Assembly: GCA_017303735.1 (NCBI GenBank)
Contig: JAFLCF010000166.1
Span: 1 to 9,739 of the forward strand
Direction of reading: 5' to 3'
Source of the DNA: Anaerolineae bacterium
Lineage (GTDB): Bacteria; Chloroflexota; Anaerolineae; Anaerolineales; Villigracilaceae
DNA: 9,739 nucleotides
Positions 1 through 6,434 of this stretch are shown piece by piece (the stretch's first letter is position 1; every line of letters starts with the position of its first letter). Both the position numbers and the translations under genes were made by a program. Below the pieces are notes generated by a model. The model saw nothing but the letters and a program-made list of their open reading frames with translations, ran no database searches and was not told where the DNA came from.

Positions 1-213
1 CTCCGACAAGCAATCCGTGAACACCGTGATAGCACAGGTCACGATTTGTGCTGGTATCATCCCCAACTTTGGAGTCTACTTCCAGAGAAAATATCGCCAG
101 AAATACAGATTCCTGAATGGTCTAATTTTATGAACGGCTGTATTCGATATAGAAAAAGTTTGGATGAACAAGCGCCAAATGCTCCTCGTATAGATGTCGA
201 ATTCAATGAGTAA
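1..213 (+). CDS. C-terminal part of a small uncharacterised protein (5' end outside window)
   Basis: Frame 1 is open from the first base to a TAA at 211-213 and gives 70 residues with no start in the window, so the gene begins upstream. The readable part starts LRQAIREHRDSTGHDLCWYHPQLW and continues with a Pro/Ile/Trp-rich stretch (LLPEKISPEIQIPEWSNF), ending RIDVEFNE. It looks like a soluble, compact protein with no membrane segment. The HDLCWYHP..W..LPE pattern resembles the core of short hypothetical proteins I have seen in environmental bacteria, but I know no function for them. The low GC and synonymous codon choice match the HD-like gene that follows. Reality of the frame is supported by its length without stops up to the window edge and its normal-looking composition. 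It is too short here to assign a family. Confidence 0.6.
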   Translation, partial: LRQAIREHRDSTGHDLCWYHPQLWSLLPEKISPEIQIPEWSNFMNGCIRYRKSLDEQAPNAPRIDVEFNE

Positions 214-246
214 CCAGAAATCTTAATGTAGCGTTTTGATAATTGA

Positions 247-274
247 GTCTTCGCTTGGTCAGTGAGGCGAGGAC
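247..274. other. weak hairpin in the 108-bp spacer between the first two genes
   Basis: The arms GTCTTCGCTT (247-256) and AGGCGAGGAC (265-274) pair over ten positions, two of them G-T wobbles, around the loop GGTCAGTG. No T-tract follows on either strand, so it is not a convincing intrinsic terminator. The rest of 214-321 shows no clear promoter and no clear Shine-Dalgarno sequence before the ATG at 322. It could be a remnant of a recombination site, but it lacks the 7-bp core boxes seen after the next gene. Confidence 0.3.
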
Positions 275-321
275 GATGGCGTAATCCATTGTGAAGTTCC
301 CATGCAACCATTAAAACAAAC

Positions 322-1149
322 ATGCTAACCGTCAAAGAAAAACTCCCTGAGTTTTGGATATTCGCAAAAAGAATTTCTATTGATTTAGCAAATGGCAGAT
401 TTCCTACTAAAGATTCATTATTGCAACAAATACAGCCATTACTCTATCAAGATTTTGTTGAAAAGACGAACAAAGTAATTCCTGGGTGGAAAACTATAGC
501 AAATTTGAATAACGGAGAAACTGTTTTACATACGTTTCTTGTTTTTACACTTTGCCTGAATTTAGATGAATATGTACTTGCAGATGAACAAACCCGTTCA
601 GAAATTGAATGGACAGCAATACTTCATGACTTGGATAAAAAAATCGCAAGGCAAGATACTGCGCATCCTTTTCGGTCTGCGGCGGTTGTTTCTCAAATCA
701 TGCCCTCACTAGGGTTTGAGCTTTTACCAAATATCAGCAAAGCAGACTTAGAAGCATGGGGAAATTTAGTCTTGGCGGCTCAACGCCTAGATGGCGCAAG
801 AATGATCCATGACCATGTATTATTAAGAGAGATTGTCAAAGGCTTACATCATTGCTGGGGAAGCAACACCTCTGCATCTCGTATTCTAAAATCAGTTTTA
901 TTTCATCAATCTTTGCCAACTTTGAAAGAATGGAGCAATCCTGTCTTACTCACTGATGAAGAACTTTCGTTTTCCCTTTCATTAAATGATATGAATGTTC
1001 TCGGCGCACTTATGATTGCAGACTCAGATTCTTGGGCTATTTTTGCAGAAGTTCGTAACTCTTATCTTTACGAGATAAGAAAAAATATTACAGAAACTCG
1101 TAACAGAATTCAGAATGCGGTTAAATTGGGTAAGGCATTTAATCAATAA
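322..1149 (+). CDS. HD-superfamily-like metal-dependent phosphohydrolase, putative
   Basis: 275 residues, predicted soluble. The pattern of metal-ligand candidates fits the HD superfamily: H70 (VLHTF), the doublet H102-D103 in ILHDLDKK, H115 in HPFRSA, and a late D234 in MIADSDSW, after a His-rich helix (MIHDH, LHHCW at 162-179). HD proteins usually hydrolyse phosphate esters such as nucleotides or cyclic nucleotides; the substrate cannot be told here. No fused sensor or synthetase domain is present. The ATG at 322 is the only plausible start: an in-frame stop lies about 30 bases upstream and the next Met is far inside. There is no clear Shine-Dalgarno sequence before it. The gene is clearly AT-richer than the right half of the window and stands alone, followed within three bases by an attC-like inverted repeat, which suggests acquired DNA. 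Assignment to HD rests only on motif spacing. Confidence 0.65.
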   Translation: MLTVKEKLPEFWIFAKRISIDLANGRFPTKDSLLQQIQPLLYQDFVEKTNKVIPGWKTIANLNNGETVLHTFLVFTLCLNLDEYVLADEQTRSEIEWTAILHDLDKKIARQDTAHPFRSAAVVSQIMPSLGFELLPNISKADLEAWGNLVLAAQRLDGARMIHDHVLLREIVKGLHHCWGSNTSASRILKSVLFHQSLPTLKEWSNPVLLTDEELSFSLSLNDMNVLGALMIADSDSWAIFAEVRNSYLYEIRKNITETRNRIQNAVKLGKAFNQ

Positions 1150-1150
1150 C

Positions 1151-1193
1151 CTGCCCAACAAAGCGGACAACAAGATGCTACCTAGTTGGGCGG
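1151..1193 (+). repeat. attC-like inverted repeat directly after the HD-like gene
   Basis: CTGCCCAAC (1151-1159) and GTTGGGCGG (1185-1193) are inverted copies with one wobble mismatch. The inner heptamers are GCCCAAC (RYYYAAC) and GTTGGGC (GTTRRRY), the exact forms of the outer core boxes of integron attC sites. The repeat begins three bases after the TAA of the preceding gene, where attC sites usually sit. Against this, the distance between the boxes is short (39 nt end to end, versus roughly 55-150 nt in known sites) and the inner L boxes are not convincing. It may be a truncated attC, or a chance or transcriptional hairpin; no T-tract follows, so a terminator is unlikely. The remaining 1194-1364 shows only an AT-rich imperfect hairpin near 1250-1280. 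Confidence 0.35.
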
Positions 1194-1364
1194 AAAGTAA
1201 CTATTATTCTCGAAACGGTATTCAAGTCATGTCAGTGCATTTTAATATTGATGAATTAGAATTTATGTTCTAAAATTCATTCACCGTAATTGAGTAAAGA
1301 AAGAAAAACTTATTAATCACCCGTTCACCCAATTAAACCAATCAACGACTGGAGAAATGAAACA

Positions 1365-1784
1365 ATGAACATACAGATCAGTACGCTTTTTTATTGGTGT
1401 AATGATATTGACAAAACGCGTGAATTTTACACAGGAGTTCTTGGTTTCAAGGAGGTATCCTATAGAAACGACGACAAGATGGGTTGGCTGAGTTATGAAC
1501 TGGACAATCTAGCTGTGAATTTTCTGCACGCAACCACACCTCTGGCTATAGAAACAGAATGGGCACGGCAACCAGGCTGGATCGGAGGTGTGAGAGAAGC
1601 GCATTCATTGGTCTTGCAAGTTAGTAAATCAGATTTCAATACCATTGTAAGTCGAGCAAAAAGCACAGGCATCAAGATGCATGATGAATATCCTCAAGGT
1701 GATGCTTCCAAATATCTTCAGCACTTTCTGATGGATCCCATGGGGAACACGGTGGAACTATATTTTGAAGAAAAAGACAATTAA
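1365..1784 (+). CDS. VOC family (glyoxalase/bleomycin-resistance fold) protein
   Basis: 139 residues, close to the usual size of a single VOC protein with two beta-alpha-beta-beta-beta repeats. Repeat one opens with ISTLFYWCNDIDKTREFYTGVLGFKEV, a typical VOC signature. Repeat two starts near HSLVLQVSKSDFNTIVSRAKSTGI and ends in the diagnostic FLMDPMGNTVELYFEE. Candidate metal ligands are H80 and E131, both in the expected second-repeat positions. VOC proteins include glyoxalases, dioxygenases, isomerases and antibiotic-binding or -modifying proteins; the substrate is not decidable. The start is supported by GGAG about ten bases before the ATG. It is monocistronic as far as visible: a 215-bp spacer precedes it and a strong hairpin follows. 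Confidence 0.85.
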   Translation: MNIQISTLFYWCNDIDKTREFYTGVLGFKEVSYRNDDKMGWLSYELDNLAVNFLHATTPLAIETEWARQPGWIGGVREAHSLVLQVSKSDFNTIVSRAKSTGIKMHDEYPQGDASKYLQHFLMDPMGNTVELYFEEKDN

Positions 1785-1823
1785 TCTACGTAGTCGGTTG
1801 AAATAAATTTAACCAAACATCAC

Positions 1824-1861
1824 TTAAGCCGCCGTCCTCTGCAGGGAGGACGGCGGCTTAA
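1824..1861. terminator. perfect 16-bp GC-rich hairpin between the VOC and methyltransferase genes
   Basis: TTAAGCCGCCGTCCTC (1824-1839) is exactly complementary to 1846-1861 across the six-base loop TGCAGG. The stem is very stable. It lies 40 bp after the VOC stop and about 100 bp before the methyltransferase start. The classical run of T is missing directly after the stem; the nearest is CTTTTT about ten bases downstream. It may work as a terminator, a mRNA 3'-end protector, or a structured barrier. Because it is symmetric it could act on both strands. Confidence 0.55.
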
Positions 1862-1958
1862 AGTTCTATAAACTTTTTCAGAAGACTACTTAGCACTTTA
1901 TTTAAAATTAATAGTAATATATCAACCAAGACAAGCTTTTATACAAGGAGCAAACTAA

Positions 1959-2741
1959 ATGGGTACAGCAATCGTACAAGGGCAAATTTGGGGAGCACGC
2001 GCAAGAGATTGGGCAGAGGCACAAGAGGGTGTGGCTATCCCACTATTCGAGGCTGTATTAAAAGAAACGGCTGTGGGCAAAAACACATCCGTTCTGGATA
2101 TTGGTTGCGGCTCCGGTATCTTTTGCGAAATGGCTGCAAAACTTGGGGCGCAGGTCAGCGGACTGGATGCATCCGATCATCTTTTAGCTATTGCGCGTGA
2201 ACGTGTGCCATCTGGTGATTTCCGAACCGGCGAAATGGAAGAATTGCCTTATGGAAACCAGACATTTGATGTTGTGACAGGTTTTAGCTCGTTTCAATTC
2301 GCTGCCAACCCAGTCCACGCACTACAAGAAGCAAGCCGCGTGTCTCGAACTGGAACCGTTGTCATGGCGGTTTTTGGCAAGCCAGAAGAGAGTGAATCCA
2401 CAGCATATGTTAAGGCAATGGGATCGATGTTACCTCCCCCACCCGCTGGCGCCCCCGGACCCTTTGCGCTTTCAGCAGATGGAGCATTAGAAGCGCTTGT
2501 CATCCAATCAGGTCTAACTCCTTCAGGTGTAAAAACAGTCGATTGTCCGTGGGATTATCCAGACGAGAAGACGATGTTGCGCGGCTTATTGTCATCGGGT
2601 CCGGCAATCCGTGCAATTCAAGAAAAAGGCGAAGAAGCAGTACGCGACCTCATACGAAAAGTTCTTGATCCATTCAAAACAAGCTCAGGCGGATATTTCT
2701 TGACAAATAAATACCAATACGTGATCGCAACGGTTCAATAA
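1959..2741 (+). CDS. class I SAM-dependent methyltransferase (UbiE/Methyltransf_11 type)
   Basis: 260 residues, soluble. SAM-binding motif I is VLDIGCGSG at 45-53, followed by the acidic residue ending beta-2 in GLDAS (D70), then the LPYGNQTFDVVTGFSSFQF motif near 97-115, all standard for the Rossmann-fold small-molecule methyltransferases. A Pro-rich insert (PPPPAGAPGPF) lies around 149-160, followed by a C-terminal region with conserved-looking aromatic residues that probably caps the substrate. It transfers a methyl group from S-adenosylmethionine to an unknown small acceptor. AAGGAG sits nine bases before the ATG, a strong ribosome binding site. The VOC gene begins 20 bp after its stop, so the two are probably cotranscribed and may act on the same compound. 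The first residues (GQIWGARARDWAEAQEG) match the usual N-terminal substrate-lid region of this group. Confidence 0.9.
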   Translation: MGTAIVQGQIWGARARDWAEAQEGVAIPLFEAVLKETAVGKNTSVLDIGCGSGIFCEMAAKLGAQVSGLDASDHLLAIARERVPSGDFRTGEMEELPYGNQTFDVVTGFSSFQFAANPVHALQEASRVSRTGTVVMAVFGKPEESESTAYVKAMGSMLPPPPAGAPGPFALSADGALEALVIQSGLTPSGVKTVDCPWDYPDEKTMLRGLLSSGPAIRAIQEKGEEAVRDLIRKVLDPFKTSSGGYFLTNKYQYVIATVQ

Positions 2742-2761
2742 TGATGTATGGAGAATAAACA

Positions 2762-3106
2762 ATGTTAGAAATCGGAGCCATCGTTTGGGGAGTGCGAGAC
2801 CTACATCGAGCCATACATTTTTGGAGCGAGGCGCTTAACTACAAACTAAAAAGGGAGCCGGATGTTGATTTTGCCATTCTTATTCCAAAGGAAGGCAATG
2901 GCATACAGCTCTCCTTAAATTCTGCAGTTACCTCAAACAAACCCAAAAGGCATCATATAGATTTATTCACTATTGACCAAACAAATGAGGTGGAGCGTTT
3001 GATAAAGCTCGGGGCTACACGAGTACCTTGGAATTATGATACTGAATCAGATTATGTTGTATTAGCTGACCCAGATGGGAATACGTTTTGCGTTGTTCAA
3101 ATTTAA
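2762..3106 (+). CDS. VOC family protein, glyoxalase-like, cotranscribed with the methyltransferase
   Basis: 114 residues with an intact but compact VOC layout. The first repeat is IGAIVWGVRDLHRAIHFWSEALNYKL and the second begins at HHIDLFTIDQTNEVERLIKLGA (64-85), closing with VVLADPDGNTFCVVQI. The DPDGN.FC ending resembles the Glyoxalase_6-like group. The position normally holding the metal-binding Glu near the C terminus reads Cys/Val (FCVVQ), so a metal-dependent reaction is doubtful and a binding role is possible. GGAGA about eight bases before the ATG is the ribosome binding site. It follows the methyltransferase by 20 bp, indicating an operon. It shares little visible sequence with the VOC protein at 1365-1784, so the two are not a recent duplication. 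Confidence 0.82.
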   Translation: MLEIGAIVWGVRDLHRAIHFWSEALNYKLKREPDVDFAILIPKEGNGIQLSLNSAVTSNKPKRHHIDLFTIDQTNEVERLIKLGATRVPWNYDTESDYVVLADPDGNTFCVVQI

Positions 3107-3108
3107 AC

Positions 3109-3126
3109 GGGCATTTTTGCCTTTTT
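3109..3126 (+). terminator. weak candidate intrinsic terminator after the methyltransferase-VOC pair
   Basis: GGCA (3110-3113) pairs with TGCC (3118-3121) over a TTTT loop, followed directly by five T. The stem is only four base pairs, so efficiency would be low, but the position immediately after the VOC stop is apt. Confidence 0.35.
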
Positions 3127-3221
3127 ACAGGAGAAAATCCATCATATAGGAGGGTGCCGAGAACAGATCTCCCATGTAGAATGTTGGTCTGCATATTTAT
3201 TCTTAACCAAGGACATTACTC

Positions 3222-3668
3222 ATGACACCCGCCGAAAAAGATCTCGCAACCTTGCGCAGCCTCAACAAACGCTTCATCCACAATTTTGTCACCAACGACG
3301 TTCCGTCTCATGATGCGATCCTGCACCCCTTATTTAGAACGATCAACACACAGGGCGGTCACATGGAGCGCGCAGCTTATTTGGTGGAATGGGCAACCGG
3401 CTTCGACCCGGATGTCATTACGTATTGGGATATGCGCGATGAGAGAATTACCCTGATCGGGGATGTTGCCCTGGTCAGCGCAACAAACAAATGGACGCGT
3501 GTACGTGATGGAGTTGAAACTCAAGGCATGACTTGTTATACAGATACATACGTCCGCCATGGAGAGAGTTGGCTGTGTGTTCTGGCACAGCTTACATCTG
3601 TGGCACCCTCAAACCATCCGGCAGATGATACGATTGTCGTCAAATACCTGCGTGGCATACTTCAATAA
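3222..3668 (+). CDS. NTF2-like fold protein (SnoaL / DUF4440 type)
   Basis: 148 residues. The layout is that of a small NTF2-like alpha+beta barrel: an N-terminal helix (EKDLATLRSLNKRFIHNFVTND), a helix-rich segment with LHPLFRTINTQGGHMERAAYLVEWA, then beta strands ITYWDMRDERITLIGDVALVSATNKWTRVRDG and CYTDTYVRHGESWLCVLAQLTSV. The last two strands carry the typical YTDTY...W.C..AQ.T pattern of DUF4440/SnoaL-type proteins. Such proteins bind or isomerise small molecules or serve as association domains; no catalytic residue can be named. AAGGA about ten bases before the ATG supports the start. A 115-bp spacer with a weak terminator separates it from the VOC gene, so it may have its own promoter. 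It is more GC-rich than the genes before it. Confidence 0.75.
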   Translation: MTPAEKDLATLRSLNKRFIHNFVTNDVPSHDAILHPLFRTINTQGGHMERAAYLVEWATGFDPDVITYWDMRDERITLIGDVALVSATNKWTRVRDGVETQGMTCYTDTYVRHGESWLCVLAQLTSVAPSNHPADDTIVVKYLRGILQ

Positions 3669-3720
3669 AAAGAAGTAACAACCTCCTCTTTAAATTACCC
3701 CTGCAATTAATTGAGACACA

Positions 3721-3752
3721 AAAAACGCTGATTCATAGATCAGCGTTTTTTG
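3721..3752. terminator. bidirectional intrinsic terminator between convergent genes
   Basis: AAAAAACGCTGAT (3721-3733) is fully complementary to ATCAGCGTTTTTT (3740-3752) with the loop TCATAG. The GC core ACGCTGAT is flanked by A6 and T6, so each strand has a stem followed by a U-run. It lies between the + strand gene ending at 3668 and the - strand gene ending at 3820, and should stop both. Confidence 0.9.
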
Positions 3753-3819
3753 CGTGAAATAACGTCTCGTTTGTTGTTGAAAATAAACCTACCTGTAAAA
3801 CCCTATATCTAGAATTTCG

Positions 3820-4509
3820 TTATAACGGAATCGTAAAGAAAAATGAACTGCCTTGCCCAGCCTTGCTTTCGAACCAGGTCTCACCATCGTGTAAGTCGAT
3901 GATATGTTCGACGATTTTCAAACCCAAGCCCATGCCAAGGCGCGGATCATTCTTGTCTTCAAGGATGGTCTCAAATGCTTCAAATACCTTTTCTTGATTG
4001 TCATCCGCAATGCCAATGCCTGTATCGCGGACTTCGAACAACACCCGGTCCGCTTCACGCTCCACACGAATGGTGATAATGCCTTTATCAGTAAACTTAA
4101 CGGCATTGTGGATGTAATTCAGCAAAGCTTGAGAGAGCCGCGTCGGGTCACCTTCAATGGATGGCAGGTTCTCAGGAATATCCTCTTCGATCTCAATGCC
4201 GCCTTTGTGTTCGGCGAGCTGATCTGCCATCATCAACACGCCTTCCATCAGAGCGTGAATGTCCACCTCTTGCAGGTCCAACTCCATGCGGTTCGTCACC
4301 GTCTCGGCATAATCTTGAAAGTCATTTGCCTGCACCACCAGGGGCATAAGCGCCGCCTTGATATGCTCGATCGGCGAATCAGGAATATTGATGTAATCTT
4401 CCAATTCCTCTATGCGATAGAGGTCATTCACCTTTGCATTTACCTCGGCGAGCCCTTTGCGCAAGTGGCTGGACATGTTATACAGAAATTCATTGTGTAA
4501 TTCGTTCAT
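3820..4509 (-). CDS. sensorless histidine-kinase-like protein with an altered H-box
   Basis: 229 residues: a DHp-like helical hairpin (about 3-83) and an HATPase_c domain (about 90-229), with no sensor, membrane or receiver domain. The ATPase is intact by motif: N-box LLNYIHNAVKF (129-139), G1 DTGIGI (162-167), F-box VFEAFE, G2 GMGLGL (192-197). The H-box is not normal: where kinases read F-L-x-N-M-S-H-E-L-R-T-P-L, this reads FLYNMSSHLRKGL (8-20), so the usual phospho-His position is S14 and a His sits one residue later (H15), with Thr-Pro replaced by Lys-Gly. It may be a non-phosphorylating ATP-binding partner, or may phosphorylate H15. The start is supported by AGGACAGG just upstream. It follows the larger kinase by 14 bp, so the two are translated from one message and might pair or compete. 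No response regulator is in the window. Confidence 0.85.
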   Translation of the reverse strand: MNELHNEFLYNMSSHLRKGLAEVNAKVNDLYRIEELEDYINIPDSPIEHIKAALMPLVVQANDFQDYAETVTNRMELDLQEVDIHALMEGVLMMADQLAEHKGGIEIEEDIPENLPSIEGDPTRLSQALLNYIHNAVKFTDKGIITIRVEREADRVLFEVRDTGIGIADDNQEKVFEAFETILEDKNDPRLGMGLGLKIVEHIIDLHDGETWFESKAGQGSSFFFTIPL

Positions 4510-4523
4510 TGGTATCCTGTCCT

Positions 4524-6353
4524 TTATAGTTGATCTGCTGATATTTTATCGGTGTTTAGCGTGAAATAGAACGCAGTGCCCTGCCCAAGCTGGCTTTCCA
4601 CCCAGATGCGCCCGCCATGAAACTCGATGATACGCTTTACAAGGGCAAGTCCGACCCCCGTCCCTTCGATGGTTGGATCGAGGCGGTTAAACAAGCCAAA
4701 GATCTGCTCATGATACTTTGGGGCAATTCCGATACCGTTATCTTTTACAAAAAAAACAAAAGCGTCGCTGTCATCCTGCATCACGCCAATTTGAATTTGC
4801 GGCTTAGGCTGTGTACCCATAAATTTTATGGCATTCTCAACAAGGTTCTGGATCACTTCCACCAATCTCATTTTTTCGCAGAGCACCACAGGCAACCCAA
4901 GTTGGATCTGAACCGCTACTTTTTTCTCTTCGAGTTGAATTTGCACAAGACTCAATGCCTCGCGAGTCAGTTCCTCGAAACTTATCGGCTGCATGGGTAT
5001 CACAAACCGCCCAACACGAGACAATTCCAATAGATCATTCAACAGTTTTTGCATTTGCTCCACGGCGCTGGCGATTCGTTCGGTGTCTTTTTTTAGGCGT
5101 TCAGCATTCCCATCTTTGATATCTTTCTGAAGATAACCTAGATAGCCTTTGATGGTCACCAGCGGCGACTTAAGGTCGTGAGAAACGGTGTAGGTAAAAC
5201 GCTCCAACTCAGCATTCTTTTGTTCCAATTCGCTGTTCGCCTGCTCGAGCTCGCGTGTCCGCATGCGAACACGCGACTCCAGATCTTCATTCGACCTGCG
5301 CAGGCTCTCTTCCATGCGGCGGTTAAGTGTAATGTCCCTGGCAACAAACAACCTGCCGATTGTTCTGCCAGTTCGATCATTTAACGGTGTCCAAAGAGCA
5401 TCCAACACATATCGATAACCATCCCAGGAATCATAGTAAACATCTCTTCGAATGCTATCGGAGTTTTCGAATAAGGCGATCAGGTCTGGCTGCCCGGCGA
5501 TCATTTCCAAAGCGTGCCTGCCCAATACCTCAGGTGCTTTTTTTCCCAGCCCGATCGATGCAGCCGGGTTGAGGTCCACCACGCGCGAGTCTGCATCCAA
5601 AACGACAACAATGTCGCTCATGTATTCGAACACAGCCGCCCTTGCGATCGGAGCGACATTAAACAAGCCAATACGAAAGAGACCCCAAAAATAAAGCAGG
5701 TTTGCTATACCGAAGGTATAGGGAGTGATATCCCGCTGCCCAAAGAGAAGCACCCCAGCCATGCCGGGAATGGAACCGAAGATCGGGAAGGAAAATCCGA
5801 GTATGATGATCCACGACTGTATCTGGAACAGTCGATTAACGCGTTGAAGGTTCCTGATAAAAATGACCACTGCCACGACATAGGCGAGATAACTATAAAT
5901 AAAACTTACCCACATGACCGGCGTAAAATCATAAAGAAGCACATCGAATGGCGCGCCGGGAATAATCCTTGCCGTAGGGGTACGCACCCATCCGTGGATC
6001 GGGTTGGTATAAAGTAAAAAAAGGAAAACAGCGGGAAACGCGATCAATATTCTTCGCACGCGCACCGAGAGCATGTCGCCGTTCCCTGTATATTCATAGG
6101 CAAAAACCAACAAACAATAAGGGACATACAGCGAACCGATGAATTGAAAATCATCCCAAAAAAGTTTACCTGCCAGTGTCGGGCTGGAAATTTCCAGAAT
6201 ATAGCCAGCCATCCAGGAGACTTCAACGAACGAAAGATAAATAAAAGGTCGCACCCCCGGCGTAAAGCGATGCCGCCAGGCATATGCCCCGATGACACAT
6301 GTTAGAAAAAAAGACAAGAAGATCGGAATGTAACGGGTCATGGTATCGCCCAT
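4524..6353 (-). CDS. 7TM-PAS sensor histidine kinase
   Basis: 609 residues. The first ~235 form about seven hydrophobic segments (starting YIPIFLSFFLTCVIGAY and ending FGIANLLYFWGLFRIGLF), matching the 7TM-HisK N-terminal region that senses in the membrane. A PAS domain follows (about 240-345; VFEYMSDIVVVLDADSRVVDLNPAA), then a coiled coil (about 345-387, ending NAELERFTYTV), HisKA with the canonical H-box SHDLKSPL (phospho-acceptor H392), and HATPase_c with N-box LVENAIKF (504-511), G1 DNGIGI (538-543) and G2 GTGVGL (564-569). It should autophosphorylate in response to a membrane or cytosolic ligand; the signal is unknown. GAGG eight bases before the first ATG favours it over the ATG four codons later. 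The 81-bp gap to the exporter gene contains a TATACT box (complement of 6389-6394) without a clear -35 box, so own promotion is possible but unproven. The cognate regulator is outside the window. Confidence 0.92.
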   Translation of the reverse strand: MGDTMTRYIPIFLSFFLTCVIGAYAWRHRFTPGVRPFIYLSFVEVSWMAGYILEISSPTLAGKLFWDDFQFIGSLYVPYCLLVFAYEYTGNGDMLSVRVRRILIAFPAVFLFLLYTNPIHGWVRTPTARIIPGAPFDVLLYDFTPVMWVSFIYSYLAYVVAVVIFIRNLQRVNRLFQIQSWIIILGFSFPIFGSIPGMAGVLLFGQRDITPYTFGIANLLYFWGLFRIGLFNVAPIARAAVFEYMSDIVVVLDADSRVVDLNPAASIGLGKKAPEVLGRHALEMIAGQPDLIALFENSDSIRRDVYYDSWDGYRYVLDALWTPLNDRTGRTIGRLFVARDITLNRRMEESLRRSNEDLESRVRMRTRELEQANSELEQKNAELERFTYTVSHDLKSPLVTIKGYLGYLQKDIKDGNAERLKKDTERIASAVEQMQKLLNDLLELSRVGRFVIPMQPISFEELTREALSLVQIQLEEKKVAVQIQLGLPVVLCEKMRLVEVIQNLVENAIKFMGTQPKPQIQIGVMQDDSDAFVFFVKDNGIGIAPKYHEQIFGLFNRLDPTIEGTGVGLALVKRIIEFHGGRIWVESQLGQGTAFYFTLNTDKISADQL

Positions 6354-6434
6354 GAGGTTGCCTCAATGAAGGTTTCGATTCAGATCATAGTATAGGGTTA
6401 GCCTGCGGTACATTAGGTAATGCAGCAAAAAATA

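Noticed and set aside
57..335. Open frame of 92 codons on the - strand across the first gene and spacer
   Set aside because: Its first part overlaps a spacer and the rest is antisense to the better supported + strand frame; no recognisable domain or start signal.
3180..3224. 14-codon leader ORF whose stop overlaps the ATG of the NTF2-like gene (ATGA)
   Set aside because: It has no Shine-Dalgarno sequence and an ordinary hydrophobic sequence, while the NTF2-like gene has its own AAGGA; overlap is likely chance.
3904..4500. Open frame of 198 codons on the + strand opposite the small kinase
   Set aside because: It is the antisense shadow of a gene with clear histidine-kinase ATPase motifs; its translation is His/Phe-rich with no family resemblance and no ribosome binding site.
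5514..6017. Open frame of 167 codons on the + strand opposite the 7TM-PAS kinase
   Set aside because: It overlaps fully with the membrane and PAS region of the real kinase, and its composition is typical of antisense frames.
6354..6434. Definite promoter for the two kinase genes in the spacer before them
   Set aside because: A TATACT box is present on the coding strand, but no -35 box lies at normal spacing, so it is mentioned only within the kinase entry.
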